Positions 44,066-52,196 are shown, counted from the stretch's first letter. The stretch: 64,000 nucleotides of DNA from CBDANW01 sp965197825 (GCA_965197825.1 CBDANW010000003.1:2542001-2606000), one strand, 5' to 3'. Notes: generated by a model not told the origin, from the sequence alone. Translations and numbers: made by a program.

Positions 44066-44903
44066 TCAGCGGCGCCGCAGGACGAGGCAGGTCATGTCGT
44101 CGGCGGCCGCGGTGCCGGCCGAGAAGTTTCCGATCCGGTCCCAGACATTGTTCACGATGTGCTCCGGCGATTGCCGCGAAGAACCGTCCAGCGTTCCCTC
44201 CAGCCGCTCCTTGCCGAACAGCTCGCCGTTGCCGTTCGTGGCGTCGGTGAGGCCGTCGGTATACATGAACAGTGTTTCTCCCGGCTGAAGGACCTCATGT
44301 CCGCTCGAGTAGTCAAAGTCCTCCAACAAACCCATCGCGAGTCCGCCGGTCAGGGCGAGCGCCCGCCTGGAGTCGTCGGCGCCTATCACAAACGGGGGCT
44401 CGTGCCCGGCGCAGACGTAGTCGACCGCGCCGTTTTCGAGGTTGACCATGGCGAGCATGCAGGTGACGAACATACCCATCGGGTTCTGGCTGCACAGACG
44501 GCGGTTCGTGTCCTCGGCGATCGCGGCGACCTCGGCGGCAATCGTGGCGATATCGGCGCGCCCGAGGAAAGCGGACTTGACCGCCGACTGGGACGCCGCC
44601 ATGAACAGGGCCGCGGCCACCCCCTTGCCCGAGACGTCGCCGATGGTGAAGAACAGCATCCCGTCCGACGGCCCCACGACATCGACGAAATCGCCACCCA
44701 CTTGCTTCGCCGGAGTCATCCGCGCGTAGGCGGAGAAGGGGCCCAACTCGGCGCCCCCTTCCCGCACCAAAGCGTGCTGCACGAGCTTCGCCATCGCCAG
44801 ATCCTCTTCCATGGCTTCATGTGCCATGCGCAATTGATGGTTGCTATGTTGCAGCTCCCGGGTCCTTTCCGAAACCAGCGTCTCGAGCTGTTCCTCGCGG
44901 TTG
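44066..44903 (-). pseudogene. RsbU-type PP2C phosphatase, 5' end cut by IS5
   Basis: The retained part begins with NREEQLETLVSERTRELQHS, a signalling helix that normally links a sensor or HAMP/PAS module to the phosphatase. The SpoIIE domain is complete: PAKQVGGDFVDV, FFTIGDVSGKGVAAALFM, ETLFMYTDGLTDATN and AADDMTCLVLRR, with the metal-binding aspartates in place. It would dephosphorylate the STAS proteins. IS5 copy C inserted in the linker at about 44903, so the sensory N-terminus is lost; the first few residues of the present frame come from IS DNA. The frame extends into the IS, so a shortened phosphatase might still be made. Confidence 0.85.
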
Positions 44904-45392
44904 CCTTGGTGCACAACTCGCGATCTCGGTCCACAATTGTCCTGTACTCGCGGATACGAGGTTCCCCATGAGCATTTTCAAACGCACTCAGCGGAAGTAT
45001 ATGAAGAAGGCCTATCGCGTGAGGAATTGGCGTGAATATGAGGCGGGTCTACGCAACCGCGGGAGCCTGACCGTCTGGATCTCGCTCACCGCCGGCAAGC
45101 TTGTGAACTGGGACGCGCCCCGGCCAAGGAGGAGGAAACCGGGCCGTCAACGCAAGTACTCGAACCACGCCATCGATACGGCTGTCACCCTGGGCATGGT
45201 GTTTCATCTGTCATCTAGGCAGAGCGAGGGATTGCTGCGGTCGTTGTTCGCTCTGATGAAGCTAGACAATGATGTGCCCGATCACACCACGATCTCGAGG
45301 CGCAAGCCGAATCTGGGTAAGGTCCCCTTCTACCAAGTCAAGCAGAAGACGCCGTTGCACATTGAACCGCCCCGGATTTTCCGGAGACTGTT

Positions 45393-46310
45393 TTAGTTGA
45401 GTCTCGCCATCTCTAGCGAGCCTTCCTGCGAGCGATAGTAGTTCATCTCGTACTCGACGGGGGAGACATTACCGATCGGCTCCAAGAGTCGTTGCGTGTT
45501 GTACCAATGGACCCACTCGAGGGTGGCGAACTCAACGTCTTCGAGACCACGCCAGGGCCCACGTCGACGGATCACCTCGGTCTTGTAAAGGCCGATGCTG
45601 GATTCAGCCAAAGCGTTATCGTAAGAGTCGCCTCGGCTGCCGACGGACGGCTCAATACCCGCCTCGGCGAGCCGCTCGGTGTAACGGATCGAGACGTACT
45701 GCACGCCGCGGTCGCTGTGATGCACCAATGGGTGTTCTGGGTTTAGTCGGCGCTCGTGCAGCGCCTGCTCCAACGCATCGAGAGCGATGCCGGCAGTCAA
45801 CGATGTCGTCGCTCGCCAACCAACGATGAGTCGAGCGAAGACGTCGATGACGAAGGCGACATACACGAAGCCGCGCCACGTGGCGATGTAGGTCAGGTCC
45901 GAAACCCAGAGCTCGTTCGGGCGTGTGGCGTTGAAGTCGCGCTCCACGAGGTCCATCGGGCGAGCGCCGCTCGAATCCGGCTTCGTCGTCTTGAATCGAC
46001 GTCCACGGACCGCCCCCTGGAGACCCATTTCACGCATCAGACAGGCCACCGTGCATCGAGCCACGTCGCGGCCCTCACGGCACAGCTGACGCCAGACCTT
46101 GCGCACGCCATACACGTCAAAGTTCTCTTGCCGTACACGACGAATCTCGCCGCGGAGTTGGACGTCGCGCTTCGCTCTCGCTGGCTGGCGGCTTGGGTCC
46201 TTCTCTCTCGCTTTCTGCTCGTAATAGGTCGACGGGGCGATCGGGAGCATCCGGCAGATCGGCTCGACCCCGTATTTTTCACGGTTCGCGTCCACGAACA
46301 ACACATTCAC
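45393..46310 (-). CDS. IS3-family transposase OrfB, copy 2
   Basis: Complete 305-aa catalytic protein with the same DDE residues as copy 1 (VSDLTYI, HHSDRG, NALAES). It overlaps OrfA by GTGA. The substitution Ile to Ser lies two residues after the catalytic Glu, and Arg to Cys in VARLMREMG; whether these affect activity is unknown. Confidence 0.92.
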   Translation of the reverse strand: MNVLFVDANREKYGVEPICRMLPIAPSTYYEQKAREKDPSRQPARAKRDVQLRGEIRRVRQENFDVYGVRKVWRQLCREGRDVARCTVACLMREMGLQGAVRGRRFKTTKPDSSGARPMDLVERDFNATRPNELWVSDLTYIATWRGFVYVAFVIDVFARLIVGWRATTSLTAGIALDALEQALHERRLNPEHPLVHHSDRGVQYVSIRYTERLAEAGIEPSVGSRGDSYDNALAESSIGLYKTEVIRRRGPWRGLEDVEFATLEWVHWYNTQRLLEPIGNVSPVEYEMNYYRSQEGSLEMARLN

Positions 46311-46627
46311 CTCGGTCGGCGGTCGAGACCAGCCTGGGCGAAAAACGCCGACGCCTTGAGAAGGATCTCGTTCGCCCGCTTTAGCTCACGGTTCTCTCGC
46401 TCAAGCTCCTTCAGCCGCTGACGCTCGTCCGTCGTCAGTCCCGCTCGTTTCCCAGCATCACGCTCTGCTCGCCGCACCCACGTGCGTAGCGTTTCCCGCG
46501 TACAGTCAATCTTCGACGCAATCGATGAAATCGCTGACCACTGAGATTCGTGCTGAGCCTGCTGGTCGAAAACCATCCGCACTGCGCGCTCTTTTACCTC
46601 CGGTGAATACCTGCTTCGTCTTGTCAT
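46307..46627 (-). CDS. IS3-family OrfA, copy 2
   Basis: The 106-aa helix-turn-helix and zipper protein is identical in sequence to the copy 1 OrfA as far as I can compare. The ATG lies 50 bases inside the right end. Confidence 0.92.
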   Translation of the reverse strand: MTRRSRYSPEVKERAVRMVFDQQAQHESQWSAISSIASKIDCTRETLRTWVRRAERDAGKRAGLTTDERQRLKELERENRELKRANEILLKASAFFAQAGLDRRPR

Positions 46628-47306
46628 GACTCCATCCTCTCAAGAGTTGGAGTCTCCGGGAAACCCGGGGCGGTTCACATCTTGATCGACAGCAGCGGTC
46701 TCGCTGTCCACGCCGGCCAGCTGCGCAGAGCACAAAAGAGCAGGGACTATCGCAAGCTCCATCTGTGTGTCGACGAGCAGAGTGGCGAAGTCGTCGCCGG
46801 CGAGCTGACGAGCAAAAGAGCCCGCGATTCATCGCGGGTTGCATCGCTTGTCGGACAGATCGACAGTCCCATCTCATCGGCCAGAGCTGACACCGCATAC
46901 GACGCCGGCGGCGTCTATGAGGCAATCGAGAATCACAGCGCTCATCGCTCGTCGAGGGTGCTGATACCGCCGCGCAAGGGCGCCCTGCTCGCATCGGGGC
47001 CGGCGAGCAGCCGACAGCGCAATCGCAACATTGCAGCACAAGCTCGGCTCGGCAAACGAAAGTGGCACACAGAATCGGGCTACAGCAAACGGAGCAAAGT
47101 CGAGACAACGTTCCATCGCTACAAGGCTATCGTGGGCTCAGCGATGCGAGCGAGAGGGTTGGCGGCACAGAGAGTTGAGGCAAGGATCGGGTGCAAGATT
47201 CTCAACACCATGACGGCGCTCGGAATGCCTGATAGCGAGATGATCGGATGATGGGAGTCGGGGCCAAGCGAGCTCTCGGCCTCTATCGGAGTTGTGCACC
47301 AAGGCA

Positions 47307-47403
47307 ATAAATCAGCAACTTAGCGTCTGTGTTTGCGACCGGGCCAAGGGCCGTAGGCCGGCGCTTGGGGATGCCGTGGCTGTCCGAGTTTTGGCACAGG
47401 ACG
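47307..47403. repeat. Rearranged repeat B fragments
   Basis: 47307-47358 is the left-end leader in inverse (ATAAATCAGCAACTTAG, GGGCCAAGGGCCGTAGG). After 25 unrelated bases comes CCGAGTTTTGGCACAGGACG at 47384-47403, a solo outer end in the other orientation. Confidence 0.55.
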
Positions 47404-47514
47404 GGATTCGGGGGCAACCACCAAGCCCCGCCACGACGTCTGGGCCGTGGCGGGGTTGTGCCACGAGCCCGTGGCGAGCACAGCGATCCATACGGGAATG
47501 GGGAAGTGTCGCAT
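47404..47514 (-). pseudogene. Secreted protein, N-terminal fragment
   Basis: ATG 47514 with GAGAGGTAAG upstream opens MRHFPIPVWIAVLATGSW and a signal-peptide cleavage region PATAQ, followed by TSWRGLVVAPESR, where repeat B interrupts. The WxGLxVAPE motif recalls secreted HNH-type endonucleases of the DUF1524 sort, but only this short stretch is left. 47515-47730 holds nothing recognised. Confidence 0.4.
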
Positions 47515-47730
47515 CTTAGTCTTACCTCTCACAGGCTATGCCGTCGTTCTCTCGGTCGATTGCGCGCGATGGAGACGCATATCGCGATCCTCCATCTAGT
47601 AGCGTACAGCGGCGAAGAATGGAACTCGGGTGCTTCCGTAGTCAAATGTTGGCGCCTGCCGTGTAACCCGTTCGCGTGCTAGAGTTTGAGCCTGATTTCG
47701 AGAGGCGTAGTTCTTTCGTCGATGCCGGCT

Positions 47731-47753
47731 GGGCCGAGTTTTGGCACAGGACG
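47731..47753 (+). repeat. Repeat B, 23-bp solo end
   Basis: GGGCCGAGTTTTGGCACAGG plus ACG, without the usual inner part. It is about 70 bases beyond the stop codon of the pruA gene. Confidence 0.55.
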
Positions 47754-47820
47754 CCTTCGCCTGCAAAAGAAAAAGCCGCTGGCCCTGGGTGGATCAGCGG
47801 CTCGGACAGAAATGGCCGGG

Positions 47821-49491
47821 TTACGAAGCTGCCCGCTTCGGCACTTCCCTTATGCCACCCTCTTCCTTCTCCATGAAAGGGTAGCGGTAGTCGGTGGCCG
47901 GCACGAAGGTCTCTTTGACGGTCCGCAAGCTCGTCCATCGCATGAGGTTGCCGGCAGAGCCCGCTTTGTCGTTGGTCCCAGAGGCGCGACTTCCACCGAA
48001 CGGCTGCTGGCCGACGACGGCACCGGTCGGCTTGTCGTTGATGTAGAAGTTGCCTGCCGTCTGGCGAAGCGCCGCATAGGCCTTTTCGATGGCCACGCGA
48101 TCCTGGGAGAAGATCGCCCCGGTGAGACCGTAGGGCGAGGTGTCGTTGCAGAGCTCGAGAGTCTCCTCGAACTTCCCGTCCGGGTAGACGTAGACGGTCA
48201 ACACCGGGCCGAAGATCTCCTCCTCCATCAGCCGGAACCTCGGATCCTTGGTCACGACAGTGGTCGGCTCGACGAAGTAGCCTTTCTCCGAATCGTAGTT
48301 GCCACCGGTGAGGAGCTCTGCGTCCGACGAATCTTTCGCATAGTCGATGTACTCGGTGATGTCGCTGAAAGCGGCCTTGTCGATTACGGCCCCCATGAAG
48401 TGTTCGAAGTCCGTGGGGTCGCCCATCTTGATCGTCTTGACCTGCTCGACCCAGCGCTCTTTGAACTCCGGCCAGGCGCTCTCCGGGATGTAAGTCCGCG
48501 AAGCAGCGGAGCATTTCTGCCCCTGGTACTCGAACGCGGCGCGCAGCGTATTGGCGACCACCGCGTCGATCTGTGCCGAGGGATGGACGAAGATATAGTT
48601 CTTCCCGCCGGTCTCGCCCACGATGCGGGGGTAGACCCTGTAGTTCGTAATGTTGTTGCCCACCGTCCGCCACATGTTCTGGAAGACTTCGGTGGAACCA
48701 GTGAAGTGAATTCCGGAAAGGCCTGCGAGGTCCATGACCGGGCCACCGACTTTGCCACCGGAGCCGGGGATGAAGTTGACGACGCCGTCCGGCAGGCCGG
48801 CTTCTTTGAAGAGCTGCACCAGGTAGTGGGCCGACAAGACGGCACTCGAGGCCGGCTTCCACAGCACGGTGTTTCCCATCAGGGCTGGCGCGGTGGGCAG
48901 ATTGCCGGCGATCGAGGTGAAATTGAACGGGGTGACTGCGAAGACGAATCCTTCGAGTGCCCGGTACTCGACGTAGTTCCAGACGCCGTCGCTGGAGACG
49001 GGCTGCCCCGAGTAGATCTGCTCCATGTAGTGCACGTTGAAGCGGTAGAAATCCACCAGCTCTGCCGCTGCATCGATCTCCGACTGATGAGGGGTCTTGG
49101 ACTGGACGAGCATCGTAGCGGCGTTGACGGTGGGCCGGTACTTGCCGGCGAGGAGCTCGGCCATCTTGAGGAAAATGCTCGCCCGGGCCCGGTGGTCCAT
49201 GACCGACCACTCGTGCCAGGCATCCGAGGCAGCTTTCGCCGCTTGGTCGATGATGTCCGCGGTGGCCTTGTGGTAGCGGCCCAGGACGTGTCCGTGGTCG
49301 TGCGGGCAGACGCAATCGCCCATATCGCCGGTGCGGATTTCCTTACCGCCCACGACGATGGGAATCTCGATCTCCTTGGACGCCATGTCCTTGATGGCGG
49401 CCTGGAGCTCGGCGCGCTCCGGGCTTCCCGGCGCGTACTCGTAGATCGGCTCGTTCCTCGGAACGGGTACGTTGATGGCGGCGTTCGTCAC
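47821..49491 (-). CDS. pruA: L-glutamate gamma-semialdehyde (1-pyrroline-5-carboxylate) dehydrogenase
   Basis: The 556-aa enzyme oxidises the product of proline dehydrogenase to glutamate with NAD+. ALDH motifs are VTPFNF near 200, FTGSTEVF, RIVGETGGKNYIF with the general-base Glu near 315, EYQGQKCSAASR with the catalytic Cys near 350, and EEIFGPVL. The length and the NEPIYEYAPGS start fit the long stand-alone P5CDH type found in many Bacteroidota, Acidobacteriota and eukaryotes. AGGAGG lies upstream of ATG 49491. Upstream on the same strand is a 17-residue tail of another gene cut by an IS, so the gene may have lost its original promoter. The reading frame is intact. Confidence 0.92.
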   Translation of the reverse strand: MTNAAINVPVPRNEPIYEYAPGSPERAELQAAIKDMASKEIEIPIVVGGKEIRTGDMGDCVCPHDHGHVLGRYHKATADIIDQAAKAASDAWHEWSVMDHRARASIFLKMAELLAGKYRPTVNAATMLVQSKTPHQSEIDAAAELVDFYRFNVHYMEQIYSGQPVSSDGVWNYVEYRALEGFVFAVTPFNFTSIAGNLPTAPALMGNTVLWKPASSAVLSAHYLVQLFKEAGLPDGVVNFIPGSGGKVGGPVMDLAGLSGIHFTGSTEVFQNMWRTVGNNITNYRVYPRIVGETGGKNYIFVHPSAQIDAVVANTLRAAFEYQGQKCSAASRTYIPESAWPEFKERWVEQVKTIKMGDPTDFEHFMGAVIDKAAFSDITEYIDYAKDSSDAELLTGGNYDSEKGYFVEPTTVVTKDPRFRLMEEEIFGPVLTVYVYPDGKFEETLELCNDTSPYGLTGAIFSQDRVAIEKAYAALRQTAGNFYINDKPTGAVVGQQPFGGSRASGTNDKAGSAGNLMRWTSLRTVKETFVPATDYRYPFMEKEEGGIREVPKRAAS

Positions 49492-49546
49492 TTGTTTATC
49501 CTCCTGATCGGTGGGTGGCTTCCTGCCCGAAAGCGGGTATTCTACA

Positions 49547-49602
49547 CTACTTCCAGTCGAGTTCCTCGCTCTTCATGTAGAGCGTCCAGCCGAGGATGTG
49601 GG
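49547..49602 (-). pseudogene. C-terminal scrap of an unknown gene
   Basis: AHILGWTLYMKSEELDWK and a stop, on the same strand as pruA and 55 bases upstream of it. The rest was replaced by the left end of an integrase-core IS at 49603. It may be the former first gene of a two-gene unit with pruA. Confidence 0.4.
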
Positions 49603-49813
49603 CGTCCTGTGCCAAAACTCGGCCCTTTTGAAATAGACCATAAATCAGCAGCTTAGTGTCTGTGTTTGCGACCGGACCAAGGGCCGTGGGCTTTACAATC
49701 GTCTGGCCCGAGGGTGTTATCTTCAGGTCCATGATGACGTACCACGTGCAATTCCTACTGCTCGTTCTAGCTGGCTGGGTCAACCGCCAGCAGCAGGATG
49801 TGATCGACTACCA
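49603..49813 (+). mobile_element. Left end of an integrase-core IS
   Basis: Terminal repeat B, leader and the first 27 codons of the transposase (MMTYHVQFLLLVLAGW), ending at GATCGACTACCAG. It is fused to the C-terminal part of a different transposase. Confidence 0.8.
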
Positions 49814-50036
49814 GACCGCACGGAGCTCTGAAGTTCGGACGTGAGATCCGAACTCCGGCTATGCAGGCCGGTCTCACCACGCGACGGCTCACCTTTCGAG
49901 ACATCTTCTTTGCGACGACGATTCCTTTGTGGTTGCGGATCGAGGTTTTCCTGCTCACTGGCGCGCGCAACCCGGTCTCTTCCACACCTGTACCACTGCC
50001 CGCAGCCGCGTAGCAACACTTGATGGCGGAAGCATC
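49814..50036 (+). pseudogene. Second-type DDE transposase, C-terminal fragment
   Basis: It matches 26053-26278 (HGALKFGREIRTPAMQAGL, TTRRLTFRDIFF) and ends with ACTTGATGGCGGAAGCATC, the MITE-like right end. Here the reading frame stays open to a TAG in the conserved CGCAGCCGCGTAG. From 50037 to 50223 no gene is found; a minus-strand frame with CWCMNGDVLRFLSKKND is not recognised. Confidence 0.7.
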
Positions 50037-50223
50037 GGGACGGTTTGTGAGACCGGGGAACCATACATCGTTTTTCTTTGACAGGAATCTTAGGACATCA
50101 CCATTCATGCACCAACACCGTTCTGGCTTGCTAACTTCGTGTAACGCCATTAAAATAGCGCCGTTTGAGTTTCGCTCGAAGCTCGAGCACCAACCTCCGG
50201 TCGCCCACGCGGTGGGTGCACCG

Positions 50224-50240
50224 GCTAACGTTAAGTTAGC
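50224..50240. promoter_or_regulatory. Palindrome upstream of the HU-like gene
   Basis: GCTAAC, five bases, GTTAGC. It lies 25 bases upstream of the start codon, between any promoter and the GGAGGAG ribosome binding site, a position suited to an operator. Confidence 0.35.
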
Positions 50241-50264
50241 TTCAAAACGGAGGAGACTTGAGGA

Positions 50265-50564
50265 ATGGCGAAAAAACCCATAACCAAAACCCAAATCGTA
50301 GCCCAGATGTCGGAAACGATGCAGGTTCCGAAAAAGCAGGCCGCGGCATGGTTCAAGTCGATTGCCGATCTCGCGGCGAAGGAGACGAAGCGGACGGGCC
50401 AGTTCATCATTCCCGGAATTGGAAAACTCGTGAAGGCGCAACGAAAGGCGCGCAAGGGACACAACCCCCGGACCGGCGAACAGATTCGAATCCCGAAAAA
50501 GACGGTGGTCAAGTTTCGAGTAGCGAAAGCTTGCCTGGACGCCGTCGTCTCACCGAAGAAGTAG
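50265..50564 (+). CDS. HU/IHF-family DNA-binding protein
   Basis: The 99-aa basic protein has the HU fold: two N-terminal helices (TKTQIVAQMSETMQVPKKQAAAWF), the beta-arm with FIIPGIGKLVKAQRKARKGHNPRTGE, in which NPRTGE carries the arm tip Pro, and the C-terminal helix VAKACLDAVV. It would bend and compact DNA as a dimer. GGAGGAGACTTGAGGA precedes the ATG. It is closer to the variants with a RKARKGHNP arm than to canonical HU-alpha. It stands alone; IS fragments lie upstream. Confidence 0.92.
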   Translation: MAKKPITKTQIVAQMSETMQVPKKQAAAWFKSIADLAAKETKRTGQFIIPGIGKLVKAQRKARKGHNPRTGEQIRIPKKTVVKFRVAKACLDAVVSPKK

Positions 50565-50584
50565 CTCACAAGCGACGCCTCGGA

Positions 50585-50695
50585 ATGTCCTACCGAACGA
50601 CGGATGCACGCTGGCGATGTGCCCGGCGTAAAAAGCGGGCGAAGGATCGGGCGAAGGCGGACACTGAGAATCCGACGGAAACCAAAGCATTGTAG
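50585..50695 (+). CDS. Possible 36-aa basic peptide
   Basis: ATG 50585, 18 bases after the HU stop, opens MSYRTTDARWRCARRKKRAK and stops at 50695. The composition is strongly basic, then acidic. There is weak Shine-Dalgarno-like sequence (CTCGGA). It may be translated after HU, or may be chance. 50696-50793 is empty. Confidence 0.25.
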   Translation: MSYRTTDARWRCARRKKRAKDRAKADTENPTETKAL

Positions 50696-50793
50696 GTTCC
50701 AGAACCCCCACCAATTCGGCCGGAGGAGCCAACGGGCGAGGGAGATGTTGGCGAACGGGTTGCTACCCTTGGACATTCCTTGCCAGCGAGTCG

Positions 50794-51237
50794 ATGATGC
50801 ACCACTACCACCTATCGACGCACCACGTGTTCCAGACGCGACGCTCGGATGTTCGTTCCGAGACATTGGCTGCGTTGCAGTCCATCATCAAGGTGGCCAC
50901 CGGCGGGCAAGCGGTGCCGTTACCCGGATCCCCCGAATACTTTCTAAGCATCAGGAACACCTGGGTCGGCGCAGTGGGGTGGCTCATCCAGGGACCCGAG
51001 CACCGGGTCATGGTTCAGTGCGTGACAGCCTGGACGATTGAGGGCGCAGCAAAGGGCGTGCGCTGGTTGGGGACGGAGCTACCGGAGGAGTTGGACTTGC
51101 CTTGTTGTCTGGTCAAGCTTGGACTACCCCTGCTTAAGGATCCCGGTGCGGCAAGTTGGCTTGATGATGCCGAGCGGTGCATTAGCTGGGCGATGCTACC
51201 CACGCCTCCTCCGAGGAATGGCACAAGGTTGCCCTGA
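50794..51237 (+). CDS. Hypothetical protein, 147 aa
   Basis: An ATG pair at 50794 opens MMHHYHLSTHHVFQTRRSDV; the frame closes with TGA at 51237. There is no signal peptide. A predicted globular body with TWVGAVGWLIQGPEHRVMVQ and LDLPCCLVKLGLPLLKDPGA is seen. No motif is recognised and no clear ribosome binding site is present. It is the only complete frame between the HU gene and the MITE fragment, and its codon composition fits the neighbours. 51238-51327 is non-coding and contains a run of six T (51298-51303). Confidence 0.4.
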   Translation: MMHHYHLSTHHVFQTRRSDVRSETLAALQSIIKVATGGQAVPLPGSPEYFLSIRNTWVGAVGWLIQGPEHRVMVQCVTAWTIEGAAKGVRWLGTELPEELDLPCCLVKLGLPLLKDPGAASWLDDAERCISWAMLPTPPPRNGTRLP

Positions 51238-51327
51238 TGGGTGTATCGCCTGAGCTTGGGAATCAGACGCAACTCCGGGCGGGACTTCATCGCACCCTTT
51301 TTTAATCAACCCGTCACGTGCTGCTCA

Positions 51328-51400
51328 GCTATTTTGGCTGTAATTTAATGCAGCGTAAGGTCTTAGCGTCATCTCACCAACACTTAATGGCGGAAGCACC
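51328..51400 (+). mobile_element. MITE-1, right-end fragment
   Basis: The last 73 bases of the 166-bp MITE, from GCTATTTTGGCTG to GGCGGAAGCACC. The first part is missing. 51401-51546 holds no gene but may carry the promoter of the toxin fragment. Confidence 0.75.
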
Positions 51401-51546
51401 TCCTTGTCTCGCGAGGCTGGCCTTTCTTGAAGCGGTGCGCCCTGGGCGGTTTGCCCTAGCTGAGCTTCTTCGTCGGCGAGGGCGGCCGGGCAGAGACGAG
51501 TGTTGCAGCGTGTGGCGCAGCGCGTTACAATCGGTACGTTTGGTCC

Positions 51547-51709
51547 ATGAAGATCAGGCACAAGGGATTGTGCGCACTACACGAACGAGACGACGCGGCC
51601 CGACTGCCCGCGATCTTGGTCCCTCGGCTTCGGCGAATCCTGTTCCGGCTACAAGAGGCATCGCATCCGCGTAGCGCGGACGCGCCTGGCTTCAAATTGC
51701 ATCCCGTCC
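51547..51709 (+). pseudogene. HigB-type toxin (RelE superfamily), truncated
   Basis: MKIRHKGLCALHERDDA, then LVPRLRRILFRLQEA and APGFKLHP match the first 55 residues of HigB-like host-inhibition toxins (HKGL...L..I...L.......PG..LHPLKG). The catalytic C-terminal strands (FWS...NWR) are absent because repeat B begins directly after LHP. No HigA antitoxin remains. Intact HigB proteins cleave mRNA at the ribosome. Confidence 0.7.
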
Positions 51710-51804
51710 TGTGCCAAAACTCGGCCCTTTTGTAATAGACCACAAATCAGCAGCTTAGACGCCCTTGGAATCCGCGCAGAATCCAGGGTATTTCGCGCCG
51801 CAGG
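51705..51804 (-). repeat. 100-bp inverted repeat, left arm
   Basis: It starts as repeat B (right-end type) and continues through CGCCCTTGGAATCCGCGCAG to TTTCGCGCCGCAGG. The exact reverse complement lies at 52097-52196. Confidence 0.85.
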
Positions 51805-51806
51805 AC

Positions 51807-52049
51807 TGCCTTGGTGCACAACTCCGATAGAGGCCGAGAGCTCGCTTGGCCCCGACTCCCATCATCCGATCATCTCGCTATCAGGCATCCCGAGCGCCGT
51901 CATGGTGTTGAGAATCTTGCACCCGATCCTTGCCTCAACTCTCTGTGCCGCCAACCCTCTCGCTCGCATCGCTGAGCCCACGATAGCCTTGTAGCGATGG
52001 AACGTTGTCTCGACTTTGCTCCGTTTGCTGTAGCCCGATTCTGTGTGCC
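51807..52049 (-). mobile_element. IS5-family right-end fragment
   Basis: It begins TGCCTTGGTGCACAACTC and contains the last 65 or so codons of the IS5 transposase on the minus strand, ending at the CTGTGTGCC of the GTQNRATAN region. Repeat A follows without a gap. Confidence 0.85.
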
Positions 52050-52072
52050 TGTGCCTTCTATTTATTCATCCG
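52050..52072 (-). repeat. Repeat A core
   Basis: TGTGCCTTCTATTTATTCATC, the complement of the core seen in five other places. Confidence 0.65.
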
Positions 52073-52096
52073 CCAGCCCATGGGTCGGAAGTCGGC

Positions 52097-52196
52097 CCTG
52101 CGGCGCGAAATACCCTGGATTCTGCGCGGATTCCAAGGGCGTCTAAGCTGCTGATTTGTGGTCTATTACAAAAGGGCCGAGTTTTGGCACAGGACG
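52097..52196 (+). repeat. 100-bp inverted repeat, right arm
   Basis: Exact complement of 51705-51804; 292 bases separate the arms. The outer end (GGCACAGGACG) touches the leader of the integrase-core transposase that follows, though the leader's own outer end is missing there. Confidence 0.85.

Larger units (their letters stand above)
45363..46677 (-). mobile_element. IS3-family element, copy 2 (1315 bp)
   Basis: Same terminal repeats as copy 1. CAT is repeated on both sides (45360-45362 and 46678-46680); the empty site is seen in IS5 copy A. About five substitutions separate it from copy 1, for example at the codons giving ALAESSIGLYK instead of ALAESIIGLYK. Confidence 0.92.
44968..47251 (+). 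pseudogene. IS5-family transposase, interrupted by IS3
   Basis: MSIFKRTQRKYMKKAY is encoded from 44968 to 45362, up to KQKTPLHI; the second part resumes in frame at 46678 (LIDSSGLAVHAG). The triad residues are all present in the joined protein. A few substitutions against copy A are visible, such as Val to Met at residue 12. Confidence 0.88.
44902..47306 (+). mobile_element. IS5-family element, copy C, carrying IS3 copy 2
   Basis: The ends are identical to copy A and the net length without IS3 (1318 bp with 3-bp duplication) is again 1087 bp. The left end interrupts the phosphatase gene. The right flank is the left-end leader of the integrase-core IS (ATAAATCAGCAACTTAG), the same sequence that borders the left end of copy A. 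Confidence 0.9.

Noticed and set aside
47686..49656. Very long plus-strand frame (656 aa) opposite pruA
   Set aside because: The minus strand codes for a complete aldehyde dehydrogenase with catalytic Cys and Glu. The antisense frame is open because of codon bias.
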